Positions 1-6,447 of a stretch of DNA of 15,107 nucleotides are shown one piece after another (positions within the stretch are counted from its first letter, which is position 1; each line of letters starts with the position of its first letter). The stretch is from Sediminibacterium sp. Lineage in GTDB: Bacteria; Bacteroidota; Bacteroidia; Chitinophagales; Chitinophagaceae. The stretch lies in the NCBI GenBank assembly GCA_017987615.1, contig JAGNTI010000013.1, positions 1 through 15,107 on the forward strand, in the 5' to 3' direction. A program made the position numbers and the translations under genes. Below the pieces are notes generated by a model. The model saw nothing but the letters and a program-made list of their open reading frames with translations, did not search any database and had not been told where the DNA came from.

Positions 1-231
1 ATGCGTAGTTATTTAAGCAGTCAGCAAATAGATAGTTTTCATGTTTATTTACATGATACAGGAAAACATGCGCACATTGTAATAATAGAATATTTTTCAT
101 CTGCCACAGATGAATATGAAGACTATTTAATGCTTCGAGAAAAAATTAATATGGCACTGATTGAACTACTAGAATCCCACAAAATTGAACTTGCGGCATC
201 TAGTACGGATATAGTGGTGAAGCAATCTTAA
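1..231 (+). CDS. C-terminal end of a probable MscS-family mechanosensitive channel (partial)
   Basis: Only the last 76 codons are inside the window, and the TAA stop is at 229-231. The ATG at position 1 is probably an internal methionine, because MscS subunits are far longer than 76 residues. The visible part fits the C-terminal alpha/beta cytoplasmic domain of small-conductance mechanosensitive channels: a beta strand (HIVIIEYFSS), then a YLMLREKINMALIELLESH helix, then a short 'gI-x-x-A' strand and a final DIVV strand. This is the usual 'E-Y-L-x-x-R-E-x-I-N' ending of that family. Such channels sit in the inner membrane and release solutes after osmotic downshock. The pore helices lie upstream and cannot be seen. 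The gene converges on the minus-strand MerR gene with 29 bp between them and no clear terminator. The family call rests on pattern only. Confidence 0.6.
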   Translation: MRSYLSSQQIDSFHVYLHDTGKHAHIVIIEYFSSATDEYEDYLMLREKINMALIELLESHKIELAASSTDIVVKQS

Positions 232-260
232 GTCCTACAAAAGCAGTCGCAAGCGGTATA

Positions 261-965
261 TTAGTTTAGCCCAGCTTTTAATTCCAGTAAAAAAGTTTTA
301 AACTTTGTTAAGCTTTGAACGAGCTGCGCCTGTGTATCGGCTTGCGATTTATTTTGTTTCAAATAGGTTCTTGCACCTTCTATCGAATACTTTTTTTGGC
401 GTAATAGAAAATAAATGATTTGTAAATTTTTGATATCTTCTACTCTAAATAAACGGTCGCCTTTTCTTGTTTTGCGCGGCTTTAAAATATCAAATTCATT
501 TTCCCAATACCGCAGTAAAGAAGTGTTTACTTTAAACCAACTTGCTACTTCGCTGATGGTGTAATATAATTTTTGAGACAATACTTTCTCGTCCGGAATT
601 TCTATTAAATCTATTTCGGTATCTATCTCAGAGTAGGATTTGCGTCCTCTTTTGCCAGCAATCTTTTCAATGGTGATGCGGGGCTGTCTAGGTCTTTCTA
701 CATATTCAGGTTCATCATTGGTAAACTTCGCCGCCACTGGTTCAACAAAACTTGTTTCAGATTCATATGCTTCTACCGGAGTAGTCTCTATAACAACCGG
801 TGCGGGAGCGCTTACAAAAGCCGCAGGCACAACCGGAGCCGGCGTTTCCACAAGTGAAACCGGTTCAGGTAATGGCTTGGTCTTGGCTTTCTTTTTTTCT
901 TTAGGCACACCAATGTCTTGTGCTGGGCCGCCAAATAAATCTAACTGTTGCAGTTTAGGTTGCAT
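261..965 (-). CDS. MerR-family transcriptional regulator with long N-terminal extension
   Basis: The protein has 234 residues from the ATG at 963-965. An upstream in-frame start at 1043 would add 26 residues but would run through the divergent promoter and into the neighbouring start, so I prefer 965. The DNA-binding domain is C-terminal, about residues 132-206. It contains YYTISEVASWF (134-144), then RYWENEFDILKPRK, then a KGDRLFRVEDI wing, a typical MerR winged helix. Residues 17-120 are rich in P, V, A, E and T and look disordered. A basic AGKRGRKS patch (about 103-110) resembles an AT-hook. The N-terminus carries QLDLF (residues 7-11), matching the bacterial beta-clamp-binding consensus. 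I see none of the effector-binding region usually found after the MerR domain, only a short predicted helix. A weak TAnnTTTG-like box lies just upstream on the minus strand. The family is common in Bacteroidota; the regulated genes are unknown. Confidence 0.85.
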   Translation of the reverse strand: MQPKLQQLDLFGGPAQDIGVPKEKKKAKTKPLPEPVSLVETPAPVVPAAFVSAPAPVVIETTPVEAYESETSFVEPVAAKFTNDEPEYVERPRQPRITIEKIAGKRGRKSYSEIDTEIDLIEIPDEKVLSQKLYYTISEVASWFKVNTSLLRYWENEFDILKPRKTRKGDRLFRVEDIKNLQIIYFLLRQKKYSIEGARTYLKQNKSQADTQAQLVQSLTKFKTFLLELKAGLN

Positions 966-969
966 GTTG

Positions 970-977
970 TAAAAGTA
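970..977 (-). promoter_or_regulatory. Candidate -7 box of the MerR gene (weak)
   Basis: Read on the minus strand this is TACTTTTA, matching the Bacteroidota -7 consensus TAnnTTTG in five of six fixed positions (the final G is A). It ends 4 nt before the chosen ATG, so transcription would start at or next to the start codon. No -33 TTG is evident. The placement is suggestive, but the sequence match alone is weak. Confidence 0.3.
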
Positions 978-1032
978 TGATAAGTATTTAGCCTCTTGAC
1001 ACGCTAATGTGCCTCCGTGGAAAAGATGTAAG

Positions 1033-1040
1033 TATCTTTG
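1033..1040 (+). promoter_or_regulatory. -7 promoter box (TATCTTTG) for the glycosyltransferase-like gene
   Basis: TATCTTTG is an exact match to the Bacteroidota -7 consensus TAnnTTTG. Its last base is only 6 nt before the ATG at 1047. Since the box is centred near -7, transcription would begin about 3 nt before the start codon, giving an almost leaderless mRNA. No TTG is seen at the expected -33 distance. Confidence 0.55.
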
Positions 1041-1046
1041 CAATTC

Positions 1047-2114
1047 ATGAAAATAGCAGTCACTTTAGTGGGTATCAGAGATACCAATTTTTCAAGCATC
1101 GGTCGTTTCATTTGGAAATGGCTGGAGGGCGAAATTCATGCGCATCCCGAGCATCAATTTATATTACTATCTGACACCGCACAACCTACTAGTTTTGTAG
1201 GCGCACCTAATTGCAGTTGGATCAAAACAAAATATGACCGAACAAGTTTTGTGTCAGAAAAAATCTGGTATGAAGTTACGGCACCCAAACTGCTTAATCC
1301 TCTACAATCCTCTCTGTGGTTGCAATTGAGCGGTAGGTATTCTGCGCGTACTAGCATCCCTCAAATATGTTTGTTTGAAGGAAACCTATCCAAATTTGAG
1401 CGTTATTTTTTTAAAAGCTCGGTTCAAAAGGTAAAGCAGTGGCTTGTTGTAGATACTTTGGCGGCGCATCAATTGGAGGAACAATTTGGCATTCAAAATG
1501 AAAGAATTGCAAGGGTTTCTATTGCACCTTCTTCTGAAATTTATCCGATTGATTATAATTTACAGCAGATGTACAAGGGTACACATGCTGGCGGTACCGA
1601 ATACTTTTTAGCGCTGGCGCAGGAAAATGCAAGTAGTATTGAGCTATTGCAGGGTTTTTCACTTTTTAAAAAGTGGCAGCATAGCAATATGAAACTCTTG
1701 TTAGTGCCCGCAAATGGCCTACAGCGTTCATTTTTAGAAGAAAAATTACGCACCTATAAGTATAGGGCCGATGTGGTGGTGGTTCCTGCGGGCCTTACGG
1801 TGCATAATTGGTATCAGCTTCTTTCAAGTGCATACGCTACCGTTTTATTAGATGAACGTCCGGCCGCTTATTTAGTAGCATTAGAGGCTGCAAAAGCAGG
1901 GGTATCGGTTATAGCATCAGCGGCATTTGCATCAACGGTGCGCATGCAGGAGATGGTTACAACGTACCCTGAGGCAACACCTACAGGCATTGCAGAAGCC
2001 CTTTTGCTAGTGTATAAAAATGAAAAAATTAAAGGTGAGCGCACTCAAAACGGGCTATTATTCTTACAAAATATTCATTTCAATCAACCCCTTTCTTTAT
2101 TTAAAGAGATATAG
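1047..2114 (+). CDS. Divergent GT-B / GT4-like glycosyltransferase
   Basis: The protein has 355 residues from the ATG at 1047. A TTG nine bases upstream lies inside the promoter box and is not a likely start. The layout suggests a GT-B fold. It has an N-terminal MKIAVTLVGIRD strand-loop, a central IPQICLFEGNL segment, and a C-terminal half with FSLFKKWQHSNMKLLLV (the usual start of the donor domain) and LLSSAYATVLLDERPAAYLVALEAAKAGVSVIAS. That last stretch lines up with the GT4 'E-G-F-G-L-P-x-x-E-A-x-x-x-G-x-P-V-I-A-S' signature, but proline stands where the first Glu of the EX7E motif belongs. No signal peptide is seen. The donor, acceptor and even catalytic activity are unknown. It lies divergent to the MerR gene (81 bp apart) and 47 bp before gldC, which has its own promoter. 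Confidence 0.6.
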   Translation: MKIAVTLVGIRDTNFSSIGRFIWKWLEGEIHAHPEHQFILLSDTAQPTSFVGAPNCSWIKTKYDRTSFVSEKIWYEVTAPKLLNPLQSSLWLQLSGRYSARTSIPQICLFEGNLSKFERYFFKSSVQKVKQWLVVDTLAAHQLEEQFGIQNERIARVSIAPSSEIYPIDYNLQQMYKGTHAGGTEYFLALAQENASSIELLQGFSLFKKWQHSNMKLLLVPANGLQRSFLEEKLRTYKYRADVVVVPAGLTVHNWYQLLSSAYATVLLDERPAAYLVALEAAKAGVSVIASAAFASTVRMQEMVTTYPEATPTGIAEALLLVYKNEKIKGERTQNGLLFLQNIHFNQPLSLFKEI

Positions 2115-2139
2115 CTATAGCAATAACATGCTTTAGGCT

Positions 2140-2147
2140 TATTTTTG
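2140..2147 (+). promoter_or_regulatory. -7 promoter box (TATTTTTG) for gldC
   Basis: This is an exact TAnnTTTG match, ending 14 nt before the gldC ATG at 2162. It predicts a leader of roughly 10 nt. It probably serves the gldC, YqeY and CvpA genes, which follow closely on the same strand. Confidence 0.55.
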
Positions 2148-2161
2148 CAAAAACTTAGTAC

Positions 2162-2509
2162 ATGACGCGTCAATCTAATATTAATATTGAAGTTCATTTA
2201 GATGAAAACAAAGTGCCACAGGATATCAAGTGGAATGCATCGGACAGCACGGCTGATATGGCACAATCAGCAAGAGCTATGATGCTTGCATTTTGGGATG
2301 CAGCAGACAAATCTGCACTCCGCATTGATTTGTGGACCAAAGACATGATGGTTGATGAAATGGCTGATTTTTACTACCAAACCTTGATGGGTATGGCAGA
2401 TACTTTTATTAGAGCCACTCAAGATCAGGCACTCGCTAATGAAATGAAAGATTTTGCTAAATCTTTTTACAAGAAATTTAGAGACAGTCAAATTCAAAAA
2501 AATAAATAA
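2162..2509 (+). CDS. gldC: Gliding motility protein GldC
   Basis: The 115-residue length is close to the usual size of about 110. The family signature is clear: EVHLDENKVPQDIKWNASD near the N-terminus, then MMLAFWDAADKSALRIDLWTKDMMVDEMADFYYQT (residues 40-74, quoted as the core IDLWTKDM..DEM..FYYQT), then a helical MADTFIRATQD region. GldC is a small cytoplasmic protein restricted to Bacteroidota and named for its effect on gliding in Flavobacterium. Its biochemical role is not established, and it also occurs in non-gliding species, so its presence does not prove gliding. It has no signal peptide or membrane segment. It starts 47 bp after the preceding gene, behind its own TAnnTTTG box, and is followed after 10 bp by the YqeY gene, implying an operon. 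Confidence 0.9.
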   Translation: MTRQSNINIEVHLDENKVPQDIKWNASDSTADMAQSARAMMLAFWDAADKSALRIDLWTKDMMVDEMADFYYQTLMGMADTFIRATQDQALANEMKDFAKSFYKKFRDSQIQKNK

Positions 2510-2519
2510 TTACCCTACT

Positions 2520-2972
2520 ATGGCAACTTTAGAAGAACAAGTAATGGCGCAAATGAAAGACGCTATGAAATCAAAAGACGAAGCGTTATTAAGAGGACTA
2601 CGCGCCATTAAGGCAGAAATCATAAAAGCAAAAACAGATCCAGGTGCTGGAGGTTCTATAACGGCAGAAGTAGAACTCAAACTTTTACAAAAATTAGTAA
2701 AATCAAGAAAAGATTCACTTACTATTTACCAAGAGCAAAATAGAGCAGACTTAGCACAAAAAGAAATCGAAGAAATTGCCGTTATTGAAAAGTTTTTGCC
2801 TGCACAACTTGATGAAGCAGCGATTAAAGAAGCGGTAGCGCAAATCATTGCAACCGTTGGTGCAACAGGGCCGCAGGATTTAGGGAAAGTGATGGGCGTG
2901 GCATCAAAGCAACTAGCTGGACAAGCAGATGGTAAAGCAGTTGCCGCTGCAGTTAAAGCAGCGCTGGGTTAA
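2520..2972 (+). CDS. GatB/YqeY domain protein
   Basis: The protein has 150 residues from the ATG at 2520, matching the usual 147-150 for free-standing YqeY proteins. An open frame continues upstream to 2454, but that would overlap gldC and has no family support. Conserved pieces are visible in order: LLRGLRAIKAEI, VKSRKDSLTIYQEQNR-DLAQKEIEEI, VIEKFLPAQL, and a C-terminal LGKVMG...LAGQADGK. The domain is shared with the tail of the GatB amidotransferase subunit and is thought to bind tRNA-like molecules; the role of the free protein is unknown. It is cytoplasmic, lacks the GatB catalytic domain, and sits 10 bp after gldC and 35 bp before the CvpA gene, so it is likely co-transcribed with both. 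Confidence 0.9.
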   Translation: MATLEEQVMAQMKDAMKSKDEALLRGLRAIKAEIIKAKTDPGAGGSITAEVELKLLQKLVKSRKDSLTIYQEQNRADLAQKEIEEIAVIEKFLPAQLDEAAIKEAVAQIIATVGATGPQDLGKVMGVASKQLAGQADGKAVAAAVKAALG

Positions 2973-3007
2973 ATGTTGTAGCTTCAATTAACGCAAAAAA
3001 AGAAAAC

Positions 3008-3544
3008 GTGGTACTAGATATTATTTGTGCAATCATTTTGATAGGAGCCCTTTTTAAAGGCTACACAAAGGGTTTTATTATTGCTTTATTTTCCTTTGCA
3101 GCCCTACTTATTGGGTTAACTGCTGCTACTAAACTTTCTGCAGTTGTTGCTTCTAAAATTGGACATGACACGGGTATAACGGCAAGTTGGCTTCCATTTG
3201 TATCGTTTTTAATTATCATGATAGCAGTAACACTTATTGTTCGTTTGGTGGCTGGTATGATTCAAAAAGCCGCCGAATTTGTGCTCCTTGGATGGGCCAA
3301 TAAACTTGCAGGTATCCTACTTTTTGGAGCTATTTATATGACTATTTGGAGTGTCGTTCTTTTTTATGGCGACAAACTTCATTTAATTACCGAAACGACA
3401 AAGGCAGCTTCTAAAACCTATAGCTATATTGCTCCTTGGGGACCTAAAGTATTAGATACAATTGGTCAGGTTATCCCAGTATTTAAGGATATGTTTACCA
3501 GTTTAGGTGAACATTTTGAAAGCCTTGGTAAACAGGTACAGTAA
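3008..3544 (+). CDS. CvpA family inner-membrane protein
   Basis: The protein has 178 residues from a GTG start at 3008; no ATG lies upstream in frame and the protein begins M-VLDIICAIILIGALFKGYTKG, the usual CvpA opening. Four hydrophobic segments are visible at about residues 3-18, 23-44, 62-83 and 98-120, with the conserved KGYTKGFI turn after the first. The soluble tail (about 125-178) ends amphipathic. CvpA is the colicin V production family; in other bacteria it affects envelope integrity and bile or detergent resistance, but the molecular role is unknown. It lies 35 bp after the YqeY gene, likely in the gldC operon. The GTG start may lower expression. Confidence 0.85.
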   Translation: MVLDIICAIILIGALFKGYTKGFIIALFSFAALLIGLTAATKLSAVVASKIGHDTGITASWLPFVSFLIIMIAVTLIVRLVAGMIQKAAEFVLLGWANKLAGILLFGAIYMTIWSVVLFYGDKLHLITETTKAASKTYSYIAPWGPKVLDTIGQVIPVFKDMFTSLGEHFESLGKQVQ

Positions 3545-3594
3545 GTATATTATAATTCTTGGTTATTTAATGCCGTGATTCCTACTAAAATCAT

Positions 3595-3602
3595 TATTTT
3601 AG
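3595..3602 (+). promoter_or_regulatory. Possible -7 box for the hydrolase gene (weak)
   Basis: TATTTTAG matches TAnnTTTG at five of six fixed positions and lies 21 nt before the hydrolase ATG, in the 79-bp gap after the CvpA gene. No -33 element is visible and such near-matches are common in AT-rich DNA. Confidence 0.25.
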
Positions 3603-3623
3603 CCCTGTTCTATATACCTACAC

Positions 3624-4403
3624 ATGAATTACGAAATTAAAGTTCAAGATAAAATTAGTTACATCGAAGAAGGTACCGGAGAACCCTTGCTTTTACTGCA
3701 TGGACTCTTTGGCGCACTCAGTAACTTCGAACATTTAATTGAGCATTTCAGACACCGCAATAAAGTAATCGTTCCTATTTTACCGCTTTTTGATTTAGAT
3801 ATTTTTCATACAACGGTAAATGGCTTAGAAAAAATAGTCCATAATTTTATAGAAGCAAAAGGGTATACGGGTATTCACCTACTTGGTAATTCGCTAGGCG
3901 GACATGTTGGACTTGTTCACGTACTCAAGCATCCCCAAAAAATTAAGTCACTTACTTTAACAGGTAGTAGTGGGTTATTTGAAAAAGCAATGGGCGATAG
4001 TTATCCAAAAAGAGGAGACTACGATTACATAAAAAATAAAACGGAACAAACTTTTTACGACCCTGCTGTAGCCACCAAAGAGCTGGTAGACGAAGTATTT
4101 GAAATCACAAGAAATAGAATCAAAGTGATTAAAATATTAGCACTCGCAAAAAGTGCAATCAGAAGTAATTTAGGTCCCGAGTTAAGTCAAATACAACAGC
4201 CTACACTTTTAATTTGGGGCAATAATGATATTGTTACACCTCCATATGTGGGTGAAGAATTTCACAAACTCATCCCAAATAGCACCCTTCATTTTGTAGA
4301 CAAATGTGGACACGCACCAATGATGGAAGTGCCTACCGAGTTCAATCAAATTTTAGAAGCATTTTTGAATAAGCTCAGCCATGCTAGCAGCACAACTCAT
4401 TAA
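3624..4403 (+). CDS. Alpha/beta hydrolase (MhpC/BphD-like)
   Basis: The protein has 259 residues and carries the full alpha/beta-hydrolase set. The oxyanion segment LLLLHGLFG is at residues 22-30. The nucleophile elbow is G-N-S-L-G-G with Ser90. The acid is probably Asp202 in WGNNDIVTPP, and the base is His230 in KCGHAPMMEVP. A cap region of helices falls between about 115 and 180. No signal peptide is seen, so it is cytoplasmic. Sequence style resembles the meta-cleavage/prolyl-aminopeptidase-like group of hydrolases, but the substrate cannot be read from sequence. A hydrolase of this type beside a CBS protein and NAD kinase recurs in Bacteroidota, as I recall, which suggests a housekeeping role rather than catabolism. 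Its last 23 bp overlap the next gene, implying translational coupling. Confidence 0.88.
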   Translation: MNYEIKVQDKISYIEEGTGEPLLLLHGLFGALSNFEHLIEHFRHRNKVIVPILPLFDLDIFHTTVNGLEKIVHNFIEAKGYTGIHLLGNSLGGHVGLVHVLKHPQKIKSLTLTGSSGLFEKAMGDSYPKRGDYDYIKNKTEQTFYDPAVATKELVDEVFEITRNRIKVIKILALAKSAIRSNLGPELSQIQQPTLLIWGNNDIVTPPYVGEEFHKLIPNSTLHFVDKCGHAPMMEVPTEFNQILEAFLNKLSHASSTTH

Positions 4404-5040
4404 TACTAGTTTTCCATCTGTTCATTTATTGGATAAAGCATCTTTTGCGCTCCAATTGATGGAGGATTACGACATGCAACATTTGTGTGTTGTAACAGAT
4501 GAAAAATTTGTTGGTATCATAGATAAAAATGCCCTACTCGATACTGATGAAACAGCTGTCATTGCTACTTTACAAGATGAATTTATTATGGCATCTGTGC
4601 ACGCCGATGCGCATTTTTTAGCCGGCGCCAAACTATTATCACTCCATGAATTAAGTATGTTGCCTGTTGTTTCAGCCACTGCAGATTTACTCGGCGTTAT
4701 CACGGCAAAGCAAATGTTGGCGCATCTTACGAGTTATGTAGGTGCAGATAATAAAGGAGGCGTTATTGTATTAGAGATGGAAAGAAGACAATATTCTTTT
4801 GGAGAAATTGTACGTCTTATTGAAACCAATGATGCATATGTTACACAGCTTAATACCGCTTCAGATCCGCAAACGGGTATGCTACTCGTAACCATACAAA
4901 TAAACCGCATTGAAGTATCTACGATTGTAGCAACATTTCAGCGTTATGATTACAGCGTAAAATATTATTTTGGCGAAGAGAATTATCAAAACGAGTTGAA
5001 AGAAAATTACAATCATTTACTTTCATACCTCAATATGTAG
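4381..5040 (+). CDS. CBS-domain pair protein with ACT-like C-terminus
   Basis: The protein has 219 residues. It begins inside the 3' end of the hydrolase gene (23-bp overlap, different frame); the next methionine in frame is residue 27 and would cut the first CBS domain, so 4381 is preferred. Two CBS motifs appear: residues 1-58 (LMEDYDMQHLCVVTDEKFVGIID) and about 65-118 (LSLHELSMLPVVSATADLLGVITAKQML). CBS pairs usually bind adenosine nucleotides such as AMP, ATP or SAM. The C-terminal 90 residues (IVLEMERRQYSFGEIVRLIETN ... VSTIVATFQRYDYSVKYYFGE, abbreviated) look like an ACT-type fold. No catalytic or membrane domain is attached, so it is likely a small cytoplasmic sensor. Its partner is unknown; the nearby NAD kinase gene makes an adenylate link plausible but unproven. 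Confidence 0.85.
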   Translation: MLAAQLINTSFPSVHLLDKASFALQLMEDYDMQHLCVVTDEKFVGIIDKNALLDTDETAVIATLQDEFIMASVHADAHFLAGAKLLSLHELSMLPVVSATADLLGVITAKQMLAHLTSYVGADNKGGVIVLEMERRQYSFGEIVRLIETNDAYVTQLNTASDPQTGMLLVTIQINRIEVSTIVATFQRYDYSVKYYFGEENYQNELKENYNHLLSYLNM

Positions 5041-5058
5041 GTGTTAACGCTTCATTAT

Positions 5059-6423
5059 ATGCGCCTACTTTTTTTCATCTTCATTCTAAGTTTATCTCTT
5101 ACTAGTTTGGCGCAACAAAAAATGCTTGTTGCAGGTATTGATATTACGGGTAATTCAAAAACAAAAGACTACATTATTTTAAGGGAACTTCCATTTGTAA
5201 AAGGAGATTCACTTGAAGCAAAACAGTTAGCACCCGCAATCATTCAGGCAAAGCAATTACTGATGAACACGCAACTATTTGTAGATGTGCAAATAGATAC
5301 CCTTGCAAATGATGGCCAGTGGCAAATTCGTATTCAAGTAAAGGAAAGATGGTACCTGTTACCGCTTCCTTATTTTAGACTCGTTGATCGAAATTTTAAT
5401 CAGTGGTGGGTGGATCAAAATAGAAGTTTAGACCGTGTTAATTATGGGATGAAATTCATACAAAACAATGTGTCTGGCCGAAATGATAATTTAAATGTAT
5501 GGTTGATAACTGGCTACAACAGGCAGTTTTCGGCGCGGTACACCATTCCTTTTATTGATAAAAAACTCACCAAAGGTTTTAGTGTAGGATTTTTACATGC
5601 CACACAAAAAGAATTGAATATTGCCACCGCAGGCAATAAGCAGGTGTTTTTGAGGCATAGTTCAGATGCTAGAAAAACATGGCGTATCGATGCGTCTTAT
5701 TCTTATAGACCTGACCGGTTTAAACGTACAACCATCCGCCTAAGTTATTTTAATGAAACAATTGCTGATACCATTTTAAAAGTTCAAAAAAATTATTATC
5801 CAGGTCAAACAAACCGTCAAGCAGCCCTTGATATCAGTTACCGTTATCAGTATATCAATGTTTCAAATATTACCTACCCAACGTCAGGTTATTATTCCGA
5901 CTTGTTTTTGTTGAAACGAGTGGCATCTCGGGCGCAATCCATTTTTCAAATAAGTGCTAGACAGTTGTATGCAAAAAAGCTAAGCACTAAAAGTTTTTTA
6001 TTACTCGATGCAACTGCTGCTTATAAATCACCTATCGATTCTGTTTTTTCAAATAGTAGACTTATTGGATATGGAGGTATGCAGTTAAGAGGGCTCGAAT
6101 ATTATGTGGTGGATGGAACGGCAGGGATTGTTTCTAGAAATGCGTTTCATTTTAATGTAAAAAATTTCACCCTCACAAATCCGGTACCGATAAAAAACCA
6201 TGAAAAAATACCTATCAGGCTCTATTTAAAATTGTTTGCCGATGCTGGATATGCTTATCATAAATACGCCGGGCGCTCTAACAGCTTAAGTAATACACTG
6301 TTGTACACTTATGGAGCAGGTATTGACCTTGTAAGCGTATACGATTTTGTGTTTCGTGTAGAATATAGCCGCAATCAGCTAGGGCGGGAAGGCTTATATT
6401 TGCAGGGCGAATTTAATTTTTGA
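5059..6423 (+). CDS. BamA/TamA-family outer-membrane protein with one POTRA domain
   Basis: The protein has 454 residues from the ATG at 5059, which gives a clean signal peptide (MRLLFFIFILSLSLTSLAQQ). A GTG at 5041, directly after the preceding TAG stop, is the alternative and would add six residues. One POTRA-like domain spans about residues 22-100 (VAGIDITGNSKTKDYIILREL ... LFVDVQIDT, shortened). The remainder alternates short aromatic strands and turns, as in a 16-strand Omp85 barrel, and ends in NF, a normal terminal aromatic beta-signal. A YGGMQLRGLEYY segment near residues 341-352 may be the equivalent of the VRGF loop motif of Omp85 proteins. It is far shorter than the five-POTRA BamA encoded downstream. 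Client and function are unknown. It follows the CBS gene by 18 bp and precedes nadK by 24 bp. Confidence 0.78.
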   Translation: MRLLFFIFILSLSLTSLAQQKMLVAGIDITGNSKTKDYIILRELPFVKGDSLEAKQLAPAIIQAKQLLMNTQLFVDVQIDTLANDGQWQIRIQVKERWYLLPLPYFRLVDRNFNQWWVDQNRSLDRVNYGMKFIQNNVSGRNDNLNVWLITGYNRQFSARYTIPFIDKKLTKGFSVGFLHATQKELNIATAGNKQVFLRHSSDARKTWRIDASYSYRPDRFKRTTIRLSYFNETIADTILKVQKNYYPGQTNRQAALDISYRYQYINVSNITYPTSGYYSDLFLLKRVASRAQSIFQISARQLYAKKLSTKSFLLLDATAAYKSPIDSVFSNSRLIGYGGMQLRGLEYYVVDGTAGIVSRNAFHFNVKNFTLTNPVPIKNHEKIPIRLYLKLFADAGYAYHKYAGRSNSLSNTLLYTYGAGIDLVSVYDFVFRVEYSRNQLGREGLYLQGEFNF

Positions 6424-6447
6424 TGTTTTTGATTTGAATATAGGCTC

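Noticed and set aside
640..972. 110-codon plus-strand ORF opposite the MerR gene
   Set aside because: It is antisense to the low-complexity Pro/Val/Glu linker and its Ser/Thr/Gly-rich translation is the shadow of that composition. It matches no family and has no promoter box.
966..1043. Longer MerR start at 1043
   Set aside because: It would place the start within the neighbouring gene's promoter, adds 26 residues without family support, and the ATG at 965 gives an N-terminus beginning MQPKLQQLDLF.
2454..2519. Upstream extension of the YqeY gene
   Set aside because: It lies inside gldC in another frame. The YqeY family begins at MATLEEQV, which corresponds to 2520, and the domain is complete from there.
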